DNA of 64,000 bases from Halobacillus aidingensis (GTDB lineage Bacteria > Bacillota > Bacilli > Bacillales > Halobacillaceae), in contig NZ_FNIZ01000008.1 in NCBI RefSeq assembly GCF_900104185.1, forward strand, positions 1-64,000, read 5' to 3'. Each line of letters opens with the position of its first letter. Within the stretch, counting starts at the first letter, position 1. Positions 22,538 through 30,557 of this stretch are shown in pieces. A program made the translations under genes and the position numbers. The notes beneath the pieces are model-generated. The model did not search any database. It worked only from the letters and a program-made list of their open reading frames with translations, and had not been told where the DNA came from.

Positions 22538-24223
22538 TTATATCATGTTCAGATAGTCATTCATTTTGTCTTGCAGAACAACATAAGAGTCAAGCATGGC
22601 TGCTGTTCCATCAATACGCTTTCGTTGGTTCTTTCCTTTAGAAGGTTGAATGTTGTCATTTTTGTCCACTTCAACAGAAGTGTTAGATAAACACCATTTT
22701 GTAATAGGGTTGTTCCCATAATTCAGGCGCTTACTCTCAAGATCCGCTCCCATAGTCTTCATTGGTCCAGATAATGTCTTTTTACCTTGAATGACCGGTA
22801 CAAGAGCACTCTTTCCGAAGTACCCCTGCATTTCTTCAACCCAGTATTGAGCTGACCAGCTATCATACCCAATCCATGGAATATAAATGTCATATTCGTC
22901 ACGCATTTCCAGGAACCACTCTGTTACAAACTTGTGGTGAACTTTGTTTCCTGGAGTTGTTCGAAGCAAACCTCTTTGTTCCCATATGTCATATGGAACT
23001 TTATCCTCCGCTGCCCTCTTCTCCAGTAGATCTTCAGGCAGCCAATACATGGCCTTCGTATAAATCTTTGGATCATCCGGTAACATGAAAGTCAGACATG
23101 CAGCTGTCAGGTCGGTTGTACTTGCTAAGTCAGCCCCACCGATCCCATAGCTTGGTTTCAATTCAGTCACATCAAATGTTTCTGTATTATCCAACTGTTC
23201 GAATGTAAGCCAAGCTTCGCTCGCCGTTTCGCGTATATTAAAATCCTTTGTCAGTAAGTTTTTCACCAACAAAGGATTTGCTTTAGCTTTATTTACTTTT
23301 CGTTCCAGTTCATCTTTGCTTTTGATTGTCCCTAATCCAGGATTAGCCTTCTGCCATTGGATAGGATCCGTCCACTCTTTACGATCGTCGAGCTCATACA
23401 CAATTGGAAGGACGTTTTCGTCTTTATATCCTTCTGGATCATCATATCCGTTTATAATCAACTCAAGTTCTTCGTATTTCAAATCGAATATGCCGTCCCG
23501 GACGGTCCCCGCAGTCGTAGTAATGATGGACAATGGCTGTTTCCTTGCACTCATACCATCAACAATAACGTCATACAGGTTTTTATCTTCAATGGCATGT
23601 AATTCATCGATCAAAGAACAGTGGATATTCAAACCGTCCAATGTGTTCGAGTCGCTGGACAACGGCCGGAAGGATCCGTCATTGAAATCAGATAGCAATT
23701 CAGCAACCAATGACTTGATTCGCTTTCGAAGCACCGGTGATTTCTTTACCATCCGCTTCGATTCCAACCAGATGATTTTAGACTGATCTTTCTTGGTGGC
23801 AGCACTGACAACCTCGGGGCCACCTTCACCATCCGCAACCATCATATATAACGCTATTGCAGATCCCCAGGCAGATTTACCATTCTTCCTGGCTACGACG
23901 AATATAAGTTCCCGATATTTTCTGGTTTCTTCAATTTTATGAACAAAACCGAACAACGCAGCAGTCATAGCCTTTTGCCATAGTTCTAATATAAAAGGCT
24001 CTCCAGCTTTTTCACCTTTAGAGTGTTTACAAAAGTTTTCAACAAACTCTATAGCATGATTCGCACGTTTCGAGTTGTATTCATAAACTGAATCTTGATC
24101 ATGAATATCCTCTACCAACTTCTGATAAACTCGTTTGATTTTATTACCTACAACCACTTCACCAGAGTTGATCTTGTTCCAGTATTCAATGATTGGATTA
24201 TAGGATAATGGATACTGTTTCAT
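22538..24223 (-). CDS. terL: Terminase large subunit
   Basis: A 561-residue DNA-packaging motor of the Terminase_1 family. Walker A is VVARKNGKSAWGSA (near residue 110), Walker B SLIDELHAI (near 210), with the coupling motif in LSIITTTAGT. The C-terminal nuclease domain shows GADLASTTDLTA and a conserved Asp in IGYDSWSAQ. It cuts concatemers and pumps DNA through the portal. It overlaps the small subunit gene by 4 bases. Confidence 0.95.
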   Translation of the reverse strand: MKQYPLSYNPIIEYWNKINSGEVVVGNKIKRVYQKLVEDIHDQDSVYEYNSKRANHAIEFVENFCKHSKGEKAGEPFILELWQKAMTAALFGFVHKIEETRKYRELIFVVARKNGKSAWGSAIALYMMVADGEGGPEVVSAATKKDQSKIIWLESKRMVKKSPVLRKRIKSLVAELLSDFNDGSFRPLSSDSNTLDGLNIHCSLIDELHAIEDKNLYDVIVDGMSARKQPLSIITTTAGTVRDGIFDLKYEELELIINGYDDPEGYKDENVLPIVYELDDRKEWTDPIQWQKANPGLGTIKSKDELERKVNKAKANPLLVKNLLTKDFNIRETASEAWLTFEQLDNTETFDVTELKPSYGIGGADLASTTDLTAACLTFMLPDDPKIYTKAMYWLPEDLLEKRAAEDKVPYDIWEQRGLLRTTPGNKVHHKFVTEWFLEMRDEYDIYIPWIGYDSWSAQYWVEEMQGYFGKSALVPVIQGKKTLSGPMKTMGADLESKRLNYGNNPITKWCLSNTSVEVDKNDNIQPSKGKNQRKRIDGTAAMLDSYVVLQDKMNDYLNMI

Positions 24224-24585
24224 CGTTTAGCCACAAATGAATCAAATCCATCTGAATCCTTTGGATCAGGATCATCTTTCGGCAACAGACTGAACAATTT
24301 ATCGTAAGCAGCCGTGTACCTATTGATCATGGCATTGTAAGATTTCTGGGCGGGGTTTTCCACCAGCATCTTCTGGGAGCCTTGAGTGAAGTTGTAAGTA
24401 GGACCCTTCGCCTTGATCGTGTCTTCTAATATCTGAAGAGTAATCGTCATAAAGGCAATTCGCTCGATTAACCTTTGTGCGATTTTCCGCTTATCTTCAG
24501 GAAGTTCTGCGAAGTTACTGTTAATTTTTTCTATTTCTTCTTGGATAAGTTCATCTTGTAATTTTTGGGATTTTTTTCTCGCCAT
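24220..24585 (-). CDS. terS: Terminase small subunit
   Basis: A 121-residue, helical protein of the P27-like small terminase type (LPEDKRKIAQRLIERIAFMT, then QKSYNAMINRYTAAYDKLFS). It recognises the packaging site and regulates the large subunit. A run of G (AGGGGGGG) 8 bases before the ATG serves as the ribosome binding site. It is the first gene of the late operon after the non-coding gap. Confidence 0.88.
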   Translation of the reverse strand: MARKKSQKLQDELIQEEIEKINSNFAELPEDKRKIAQRLIERIAFMTITLQILEDTIKAKGPTYNFTQGSQKMLVENPAQKSYNAMINRYTAAYDKLFSLLPKDDPDPKDSDGFDSFVAKR

Positions 24586-24862
24586 CCGCTGGACCCCCCC
24601 TCATGTGGAATGACCTGTGTGTTACGCGAAGCTGCCCCAACGGTCCTGTAACCATACCCCTCCCCTCGGTTAAGAGGGGGGAGTCAGGTCTTCAGCTCTG
24701 TTCGTTAGTACAACAGAAGAGCGACGCGCTTCATTCCAATTAAATACAATTAATTAAAAATAAAATTATAAAATGATTCGCAATAAATTATGAATAAGTT
24801 TGTTAGCAACGGAGCGGAAGTTGTTAAGATGAATTGATTAATATGATTCAAGAATAAAAGAA
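24586..24862. other. Non-coding region, probable cos site and late promoter
   Basis: I see no gene here. The half next to terS is GC-rich, with CCCCTC/GAGGGG around GGTTAA at 24662-24679 and inverted TGACCTG/CAGGTC further out; the half next to the terminator is AT-rich. In HK97-type phages with an HNH gene followed by terS, the cohesive-end site lies in this gap, and the late transcript must start here because a terminator closes the operon before it. Confidence 0.55.
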
Positions 24863-24904
24863 ACAGAGCATGATGAATGTATGACTCAATCCACCATGCT
24901 CTGT
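24863..24904 (-). terminator. Terminator at the end of the early/middle operon
   Basis: The arms ACAGAGCATG (24863-24872) and CATGCTCTGT (24895-24904) pair perfectly with a 22-base loop; on the minus strand a U-rich stretch (TTTCTTTTATTC) follows. It separates the HNH gene from the terminase genes. Confidence 0.8.
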
Positions 24905-24935
24905 GTCCCTTATCCCCTGCACCCTACCATCATCC

Positions 24936-25229
24936 CTACTCCCTCACCAGTTCCCCATCCCCATTGAATGCCAGGCCTTCCCTTACTGTATCCTCACCTG
25001 ATCCATGGTGCTCCCTGTTGTGACAGGTCTGGCAAAGGTACTCAAGGTTCTCATGGTTCAGTGTAATGTTTGGGTCATGTATGTTACCCGGTGTGATGTA
25101 CTCCTTGTGGTGTACTATATCACCAGGAGCTCCACACCTCTCACACATGCCATACACCTGCTTGATGTATGATGCCCTACACTTCTGCCATGCTGTACTC
25201 TTATAGAACCTCCTAGCGTACGGCTTCAC
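24936..25229 (-). CDS. HNH endonuclease (packaging-associated)
   Basis: A 97-residue HNH nuclease: CERCG, the DIVHHKEYITPG His pair and the LEYLCQTCHNREHH motif with the zinc-binding CxxC. HNH proteins located just before terS assist cos cleavage with the terminase in HK97-like phages. The start has a 4-base overlap with the gene upstream. Confidence 0.93.
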   Translation of the reverse strand: MKPYARRFYKSTAWQKCRASYIKQVYGMCERCGAPGDIVHHKEYITPGNIHDPNITLNHENLEYLCQTCHNREHHGSGEDTVREGLAFNGDGELVRE

Positions 25230-25513
25230 CTTGCGCCATACTCTTCTCTCAGGCTGGCCATGATCGCCTGTAGGTTATCAGTGTAGAGCCTTAGCTTCCG
25301 TTCCTCTTTATCGCTTAGCTTACTCTTAGATCTAAGCTTATTCACTTGGGTACGTATCTCCCTGGCCTGACTGTTGGTATAGAATGAATCGTACTCTTGT
25401 CCGCAAGCAGGACAACGGAAGAACGTCCGCTCCACATCATCATTGATGTAGGATGATATCAGGTTGGGAATATTAAACTCTTTCTTGCACCCATCATCAC
25501 ATGTTACTTTCAT
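25226..25513 (-). CDS. Zinc-ribbon hypothetical protein
   Basis: A 95-residue protein. MKVTCDDGCKKEFNIP and FFRCPACGQEYDSFYT give two cysteine pairs of a zinc ribbon; a helical, basic C-terminus follows. The ATG at 25513 has a GAGGGGGC site. It is cotranscribed with the HNH gene and may bind nucleic acid. No named family is recognised. Confidence 0.75.
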   Translation of the reverse strand: MKVTCDDGCKKEFNIPNLISSYINDDVERTFFRCPACGQEYDSFYTNSQAREIRTQVNKLRSKSKLSDKEERKLRLYTDNLQAIMASLREEYGAR

Positions 25514-25592
25514 GGGTTTCGCCCCCTCTATATATAGGTGGCAAAGGTATGACAAAAATAACTGTTTCTGAATTGTTCATGTTTCTTTATCG

Positions 25593-25970
25593 TTAAGCAT
25601 CTACAATTGGGAAATGTATGCCGTTTACTACAAACGACCCTATTGAATAGTAATAACCTCCATTACCTGCATTTGCTGTCATTTCGGCCAAAGCAATCGG
25701 GTTTTGGTTGTGGAACAATGTCACTTTAACTTCATTTACAATAGTATCCTCGTCTGGAACATTGTGTTTCTCCCCAACTTCTACGTCTGTAATTACCGCA
25801 TCCAATTCGACATTACTAAAAGTCCCTCCTGCATAAGCGCAACAATCGTTTTCACTCATTTCAAGCGTAAGAACTGTTCCATCATTTAATACAAGTTTAT
25901 CTTTATTCCACTCCACAATCCGCTTGTAAAGTAAATACTTATTCAATTGCTTTGAATCTCCATAGTTCAT
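25593..25970 (-). CDS. DUF7448-like phage protein
   Basis: A 125-residue protein with the MSENDCCAYAGGTF and MTANAGNGGYYYSIGSFVVN motifs that mark a phage domain of unknown function (DUF7448, from memory). The start at 25970 has AGAGGAGG upstream. It lies between the late activator and the HNH gene, so it belongs to the middle genes. Function unknown. Confidence 0.72.
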   Translation of the reverse strand: MNYGDSKQLNKYLLYKRIVEWNKDKLVLNDGTVLTLEMSENDCCAYAGGTFSNVELDAVITDVEVGEKHNVPDEDTIVNEVKVTLFHNQNPIALAEMTANAGNGGYYYSIGSFVVNGIHFPIVDA

Positions 25971-25983
25971 AGTAGTTCCTCCT

Positions 25984-26493
25984 CTAACCATCACTTACAC
26001 AAAACAAACTGGACTCTGTCTGTTCCACCATCTTCTTTTCCGCTCGTTGGATGTATGTCTGTACAGTGGACTTATGAACGCCCAGCATCTCAGCTATACG
26101 CTCGTATGATATTTGCTCCACTTTGTTCATGAGATAGATATCCTTCTCTTTCTTGTTAAGCGCGGATAGTGCATCCTCCAGCCGCTCCCGATCAAACTGA
26201 TTCAACTCAGGTGATGGTTCATGGTCATTCAGTGGCCGCCCCAGTACAGACATAGACTCTTCATCCATGAACACTAACCTACGATATACTTCCCTCCGGT
26301 CTATCCCTCGCCTGGAGTATGGCTGCCTTCCCCTCTCTATCCATTCAATGATGTACTGAAGATCGCTGATCATGTGATTGTATTGGTCAAGATCTTCTTC
26401 GTCTTTAGGTGTCTGTTTGGATTCATTCAACTGATCACGCAGCTTCTTGGTTTGACGAAGCGTTTGCTTGTATTCGTACAGTAGCTCAATCAT
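25984..26493 (-). CDS. Sigma-factor-like late gene activator (Xpf/ArpU type)
   Basis: A 169-residue protein whose C-terminal third is sigma-70 region 4-like: LNKKEKDIYLMNKVEQISYE, then RIAEMLGVHKSTVQTYIQRA, a clear helix-turn-helix. The N-terminal part is helical without region 2 motifs. Proteins of this type (Xpf of PBSX, positive control factors) switch on the late operon. Its position as the last regulator before the terminase gap fits this. It probably acts on the promoter in 24586-24862. Confidence 0.85.
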   Translation of the reverse strand: MIELLYEYKQTLRQTKKLRDQLNESKQTPKDEEDLDQYNHMISDLQYIIEWIERGRQPYSRRGIDRREVYRRLVFMDEESMSVLGRPLNDHEPSPELNQFDRERLEDALSALNKKEKDIYLMNKVEQISYERIAEMLGVHKSTVQTYIQRAEKKMVEQTESSLFCVSDG

Positions 26494-26513
26494 CACGATC
26501 AGCTCCCCCTCTA

Positions 26514-26930
26514 TTACCCCTGTCTACTTCCATCTGCAATTTCCTGTCTGACCTGATATTTCAAGGCATTAATTTCTTCTTTCAGTGTATCCTTGGCATT
26601 ATTCCATCGCTGCCAGTTTCCGTAGTCCTTAGCTTCCTGTTTTCTCCACTGAAAGACTGCCTTCTCCGCTTCTTCTTTCTTATACTTATCTGCCGCAAAG
26701 AACGCTTCAGTGTACACTTGCTTCCGTGTGGCATATGTCATCTTACTGATCTCTGCAAACTCAGCCGCTAACTTTCCTACAAACACTAACTGCTTTGACT
26801 TTAGTTCTATAAGCTTCACCCGCATTTCAGGGTGACATCTTTCAATCCTTTGCTGGTATCTAAGCACCTCGTCCAGATATGCCTGTAGGTAATCCGCTTC
26901 TGGACGAGTGTTTGAATTCATATCATCCAT
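26514..26930 (-). CDS. Helical hypothetical protein
   Basis: A 138-residue, charged and mostly helical protein (RVKLIELKSKQLVFVGKLAA, VFQWRKQEAKDYGNWQRWNN). No motif is recognised. It lies directly before the late activator gene in the same orientation and overlaps the 41-codon gene upstream by 8 bases. The ribosome binding site is weak, suggesting translational coupling. Confidence 0.7.
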   Translation of the reverse strand: MDDMNSNTRPEADYLQAYLDEVLRYQQRIERCHPEMRVKLIELKSKQLVFVGKLAAEFAEISKMTYATRKQVYTEAFFAADKYKKEEAEKAVFQWRKQEAKDYGNWQRWNNAKDTLKEEINALKYQVRQEIADGSRQG

Positions 26931-27048
26931 TTATCCGCTCATTGTAGGCAATGAGTTCTTCATCTGACATTCGTTCAAATGCTTCTGGAAGCCATCCTTT
27001 CTGCCAAGCTAATAGTGCAATCAGTTCATTCCGTTCATGGTCTGTCAT
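26923..27048 (-). CDS. Small phage protein
   Basis: A 41-residue protein (MTDHERNELIALLAWQKGWL at the start) with a strong GGAGGGG site 6 bases before the ATG at 27048. It fills the gap between two larger genes and overlaps the next by 8 bases. Function unknown. Confidence 0.75.
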   Translation of the reverse strand: MTDHERNELIALLAWQKGWLPEAFERMSDEELIAYNERING

Positions 27049-27059
27049 TGGTACCCCTC

Positions 27060-27407
27060 CTAAATGAGTTTTCTTCCTGACGTTGCGTATCCATGGTTAT
27101 TCATGTACTTCTTGAATGTTTTACCATGGCTCATACCAGCCGCTTTTTTTATTTCATCCGGATCTACTCCACTATCGAAACAGAAGCGGATGTCTGAAAA
27201 AGTCATGTCCTTCCCCTTAGCCATTACGCGCTCAACTTTATTGAGTTCAAGCTGGCTCCCTAGACTTAGAAGCTCCTGACCAATTGGACACGCCTTGCAT
27301 GTACGCGTCAATGCTGTGGAATCTTTCCCCTTCTTCTTCTCGCAATTCTTGCAATGGTTCTTCTCTAGATGAGTTATTCTCTTCAAAACTTTTTGATTAA
27401 GCAACAT
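27060..27407 (-). CDS. Zinc-finger domain phage protein
   Basis: A 115-residue protein with NHCKNCEKK and, about 12 residues later, TRTCKACPIGQELL, the Cys pattern of small phage zinc-finger proteins (zf-C2HCIx2C-like). The C-terminal half contains a helix-turn-helix-like stretch (DPDEIKKAAGMSHGKTFKKY). It may bind DNA. The start at 27407 has AAAGGAG upstream and overlaps the preceding gene by 25 bases. Confidence 0.75.
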   Translation of the reverse strand: MLLNQKVLKRITHLEKNHCKNCEKKKGKDSTALTRTCKACPIGQELLSLGSQLELNKVERVMAKGKDMTFSDIRFCFDSGVDPDEIKKAAGMSHGKTFKKYMNNHGYATSGRKLI

Positions 27408-27622
27408 TTCCACTCCTTTAAAAACTCTTCATCTGCTTCCTCCAGTGGATCACCACGGTCATACTTGCATATGCCTTTTATCCGGTAGCGGTATGGATAT
27501 GGTAGTCCACACCGCTCTTTCCATAGTTCTTTCATTTGTTCGACATGCTGCTCTTTTCTTATGAACCGTTCTATTTGATAAAGAGATAGTTGCTTCTTAG
27601 TTTCATTGTTTATGACCCTCAT
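27383..27622 (-). CDS. Hypothetical protein
   Basis: A 79-residue charged protein (QLSLYQIERFIRKEQHVEQM) with GGAG about 7 bases before the ATG. It overlaps the zinc-finger gene by 25 bases. No family is recognised. Confidence 0.65.
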   Translation of the reverse strand: MRVINNETKKQLSLYQIERFIRKEQHVEQMKELWKERCGLPYPYRYRIKGICKYDRGDPLEEADEEFLKEWKCCLIKKF

Positions 27623-27646
27623 CCTTTGCTCCGCTTCTTCTTCGCG

Positions 27647-28093
27647 CTATGCCGTAAGCGGATTGTTCTTGTACTCTGGATTCTCATACATGTTGCCGAT
27701 AACTTCCATGTATTTAGCATTAGAGTAGAATGAAGGATAAGAGATTGCAGGACTTGCTGGTGTATTTCTGAATGCCCATCCTCCGTATTCAAAGGTTACA
27801 GTCCATGTTGAATACATTTCCGCTCCATCCTCTGCTGTGATAGGAATATCATCAACTCGTTTAACAATGTCACCCTGGTAGATTTCATTTCCGTGTTTGT
27901 CTTCATATCCGGTGTACTGCCCCATTGATCCCAACTCGCAATCAACAGGAGAGGATTCCGTATAAAGCATAGCTTGGTCGCCTATGTTTTTCTCCTGTTT
28001 GTATTCTTCCGTCCAGTCGATCTTGAACCATCCGTGACCGTAAAACCATTTACCGTGCTCCATACTGAAACCTTTAAATTTTGGTTGTTTCAT
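27647..28093 (-). CDS. YopX family protein
   Basis: A 148-residue protein of the YopX family, a common phage beta-barrel protein of unknown role: MGQYTGYEDKHGNEIYQGDI is the family signature, with a C-terminal YMEVIGNMYENPE. The second ATG of the pair (28093) is best placed for the GAGGAG site. It lies in the middle-gene block. Confidence 0.9.
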   Translation of the reverse strand: MKQPKFKGFSMEHGKWFYGHGWFKIDWTEEYKQEKNIGDQAMLYTESSPVDCELGSMGQYTGYEDKHGNEIYQGDIVKRVDDIPITAEDGAEMYSTWTVTFEYGGWAFRNTPASPAISYPSFYSNAKYMEVIGNMYENPEYKNNPLTA

Positions 28094-28111
28094 CATCTCC
28101 ACTCCTCTGCT

Positions 28112-28279
28112 TTAAAACCACTTATTACTGTCGCATGTCACATCCACTTCAGAAGCTCTTGCAATAGCCAACTTTCTGACCAGCTCATGATATTCCAGTC
28201 CATCGGTGTCTTTGATTCCTAATTGATGCAGCTGATCGATCACATGTTTTCGTTTGTATTCAATCTCTGCCACCTTCAC
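28112..28279 (-). CDS. Small phage protein
   Basis: A 55-codon gene from a GTG at 28279 with GGAAGGGG upstream. The protein starts MKVAEIEYKRKHVIDQLHQL and ends DSNKWF, with the stretch YHELVRKLAIARASEVDV; sequences ending this way are familiar from Firmicutes phages, but no function is known to me. It overlaps the upstream gene by 20 bases. Confidence 0.72.
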   Translation of the reverse strand: MKVAEIEYKRKHVIDQLHQLGIKDTDGLEYHELVRKLAIARASEVDVTCDSNKWF

Positions 28280-28457
28280 GTCTTGGCCCCTTCCTATTAT
28301 CGAGCAGGTTTACTGCCTTTCCTTGTGGTTCATCCACGATTTGTAGAGGACTGAAAAACCTTAGAGTCGATTGAAGCATGTAATGTTGTTCTTCTGTCAG
28401 AGCAACCGGATACAATTCGCCGTTCTTTACGTACATCAAAACCGCTTGGTCCTTCAT
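28260..28457 (-). CDS. Small hypothetical phage protein
   Basis: A 65-residue protein (YVKNGELYPVALTEEQHYML) with a GAGGTG site before the ATG. It overlaps small genes on both sides. No family is recognised. Confidence 0.7.
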   Translation of the reverse strand: MKDQAVLMYVKNGELYPVALTEEQHYMLQSTLRFFSPLQIVDEPQGKAVNLLDNRKGPRREGGRD

Positions 28458-28534
28458 GCGTTCACCTCTTTTCGCACCAGAGAAGAATCAACCATCCCAT
28501 TGAGACGAAACATACAAGCGATCAAGTCAGTCAC
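28454..28534 (-). CDS. Possible 26-residue peptide
   Basis: A GTG-started frame beginning VTDLIACMFRLNG overlaps the stop of the gene upstream (GTGACTGA) and the start of the next. The tight coupling suggests translation, but it is very short and has no clear ribosome binding site. Confidence 0.4.
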   Translation of the reverse strand: MTDLIACMFRLNGMVDSSLVRKEVNA

Positions 28535-28790
28535 GCTTTGCCACATCCCGTTCTTCTTTGACTTGTTCAGCAATGGCCACCGCTACCGCTGCCACATGAA
28601 TCAATTCCGTGTACAGATCATCCGCATCCGAGTTCTTGTAGGAGACGCTCCCTTTTTGCATAGCTTGGGCAACCTCTCCATGTTCTTCCGCGAGAATAGT
28701 GAGCCAGTATGGATATGAATGCCTCTGAAGGCCCCACTTCGCATCCTGACGTTCCCGCTCCGCTTCTACATCACTGATCACTGCCGGCAT
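28527..28790 (-). CDS. MazG-like/NTP-pyrophosphohydrolase-like phage protein
   Basis: An 87-residue, all-helical protein. AERERQDAKWGLQRHSYPYW, then LAEEHGEVAQAMQKG with its EE-x-x-E pattern and a later DDLYTELIHVAAVAVAIAEQ match the all-alpha NTP pyrophosphatase-like proteins of Bacillus phages. It may hydrolyse nucleotides. The ATG at 28790 has TTAAGGAG; longer starts lack a good site. Confidence 0.78.
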   Translation of the reverse strand: MPAVISDVEAERERQDAKWGLQRHSYPYWLTILAEEHGEVAQAMQKGSVSYKNSDADDLYTELIHVAAVAVAIAEQVKEERDVAKRD

Positions 28791-28798
28791 GTATCTCC

Positions 28799-29167
28799 TT
28801 AACATGAAGCGGGATCCTCTTGGCCAATCCATTCTTGAATGTCTTCCACCGATGCTCTGCGAATGTAAAACGGTTGTCCCTCAACGAAGATGATGTCAGA
28901 TACGTCATCGTCCATGGCTTTAATATACTCGATCACATCCGCTTCAGGAGAATCCCCTTTCGTCACCCTTAACGTTCTTGGTGAACATTCATCCTTTTCC
29001 AAATATCCCTTTTCCACTAGGTTGCTCAGGTGTCTATGAACAGTGGAGCTTGAGGATAAGCCAGCATAAATGCCGACCTCCCTGACCGTTGGTGATATAC
29101 CCCGCTCTTCTATTGATTTTTTCACGTACAGAAGAATACGTTTTTGTTTTACAGTAAGATCTTCCAT
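28799..29167 (-). CDS. LexA-type DNA-binding protein without a peptidase domain
   Basis: A 122-residue protein. Residues 1-65 match the LexA winged helix (LTVKQKRILLYVKKSIEERG, ISPTVREVG, SSSSTVHRHLSNLVEKGYLE). The Ser-Lys protease domain and the Ala-Gly cleavage site of LexA are missing; the remaining ~55 residues are acidic and unrelated. It could bind host LexA boxes or phage sites without being inactivated by RecA, which would uncouple its targets from the SOS response. That is inference. Confidence 0.88.
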   Translation of the reverse strand: MEDLTVKQKRILLYVKKSIEERGISPTVREVGIYAGLSSSSTVHRHLSNLVEKGYLEKDECSPRTLRVTKGDSPEADVIEYIKAMDDDVSDIIFVEGQPFYIRRASVEDIQEWIGQEDPASC

Positions 29168-29180
29168 CTGTATCCGCTCC

Positions 29181-29300
29181 TCACTTATCTAAAAAGATAA
29201 TGTAATCGTATTTATGTGGTTTGCTTTCATAAGTCCGAACAACAATCATTTCCTCACCTTCAGAGTCCCGCTCCACCGTTTCTCTTACGTAAATTTTCAT
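29181..29300 (-). CDS. Small phage protein
   Basis: A 39-residue protein (MKIYVRETVERDSEGEEMIV at the start, KYDYIIFLDK at the end) with GGAAGG before the ATG at 29300. It overlaps the end of the HNH gene by 41 bases in another frame. It looks like a single beta-sheet domain. Function unknown. Confidence 0.65.
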   Translation of the reverse strand: MKIYVRETVERDSEGEEMIVVRTYESKPHKYDYIIFLDK

Positions 29301-29700
29301 GAGCCTTCCGCTCCTCCAATTCCATAAAGTCTTCAAAGGCTTTGTCTGTAGGCTCATCGATCAGTGCTTCAAAGAAGCAATCATATTTGTCGTAGTAGTA
29401 ATAAGGTCCAAAGTGGTCAGCTGCTTCCGTGCGCAAGTCTTCGGCCGTTTCATGGTGAGCATGTACGAATGCATGACACTCATGGCAAAGCGGTGCCCCG
29501 TTCCTTGGATTGTTTCGTCCACTCCCGGAGCGGAACTTTCTGTGATGGATCTGGGTATGGGGATTCATGCATATCTGGCAGTAATCCCCGTAGATCCGCT
29601 TCACTTCTTTTCTTTGCTTAGTGGTAAACTCTGACCTCTTAGCCTTAGAAGGTAAGCGGTCAGCCAGAAGTTGTTGTTCTTTGCTGTATGGATGAATCAT
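29260..29700 (-). CDS. HNH endonuclease/recombination nuclease-like protein
   Basis: A 146-residue protein with an HNH fold: YGDYCQICMNPHTQIHHRKF, then RNNPRNGAPLCHECHAFVHA, with two CxxC pairs for zinc and the central His pair. It resembles phage recombination endonucleases of the VF-1 type. It differs from the packaging-associated HNH gene at 24936. It overlaps the upstream coiled-coil gene by 4 bases, and translation is probably coupled. Confidence 0.85.
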   Translation of the reverse strand: MIHPYSKEQQLLADRLPSKAKRSEFTTKQRKEVKRIYGDYCQICMNPHTQIHHRKFRSGSGRNNPRNGAPLCHECHAFVHAHHETAEDLRTEAADHFGPYYYYDKYDCFFEALIDEPTDKAFEDFMELEERKAHENLRKRNGGAGL

Positions 29701-30533
29701 GATGGCATAACTCTTTGTGTATATGCTGCAAGTGCTTCGTGAGTTTTCTCAGCCTCTCTATAACGTTGCTGGAATCGTTCGTTGTTGTTGGTGAGGATTT
29801 GATTTTGGTTCATAAGCATCTGTTTTTCACGTTGCAAGTCCTCAACCTTAAGCTTGGTCACTTGGTGAGCTTCTCTTTCCTCATTCAATTGTTTCTCAAT
29901 GAGAATCACTGTTTGCTTTGGAGAGTAGTCTTGGTCTTGCAAAGCATCAAACTGTTCTTCGAGCTCTTTGTATTTAAGTTGGAGTGATTCGTACTCTTGG
30001 GTGATCTGTTGGAGTTTTAAGGAATTCAGTTTTACCTTTTCCTGCTCTTCTTCCAGATCCGCTTCTTTTCTCTCAAAGTCTTTATAAAGCGTTGAGTATT
30101 TCTTCCGTTCATCCCTTAAATCTCCCTTCAGATCATCATTTACTGAATTGAGCCGCTGCACTTCCCCGTTAGCTTCCTTCAGTTCTTTCTCCAAGTCAGA
30201 ATCCTGATTTTCTTTCACTGATTCTTTTTCTTGTACTTCTTCTTTGATCTGATCTTGCATAGAGTGAGATTGTGCCTTTTCCCTCTGTGCTTTGCTTGTT
30301 TTCTTTTTTGCGATCTTTTTCATTTCATCAAGGGATTTTCCGATGAATCCCCAGTTGTCTTTCTTTTTGCTCAACTCAGGCTGATGGATCCCCCATTGTT
30401 TCGCAATGGCAGCGTCCGTCAGCTCTTTTTCTTTTAGTTCGATGTAGTTTAATGGATTAATGGCCATCTTCTTCTTTCTCTCAGCTTCATCCATCTGGTA
30501 TGTTTTCACGCCGTTATCATAAGATTTATTCAT
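29697..30533 (-). CDS. Coiled-coil protein with N-terminal helix-turn-helix
   Basis: A 278-residue protein. Residues 25-60 hold a helix-turn-helix-like stretch (LTDAAIAKQWGIHQPELSKK), and residues 75-265 are almost entirely coiled coil rich in Glu, Lys and Gln. This resembles phage replication-associated proteins that bind DNA at one end and self-associate by the other. It lies just after the helicase gene. No named function. Confidence 0.75.
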   Translation of the reverse strand: MNKSYDNGVKTYQMDEAERKKKMAINPLNYIELKEKELTDAAIAKQWGIHQPELSKKKDNWGFIGKSLDEMKKIAKKKTSKAQREKAQSHSMQDQIKEEVQEKESVKENQDSDLEKELKEANGEVQRLNSVNDDLKGDLRDERKKYSTLYKDFERKEADLEEEQEKVKLNSLKLQQITQEYESLQLKYKELEEQFDALQDQDYSPKQTVILIEKQLNEEREAHQVTKLKVEDLQREKQMLMNQNQILTNNNERFQQRYREAEKTHEALAAYTQRVMPS

Positions 30534-30557
30534 TACTTCACTCTCCTCTATAAAGTC

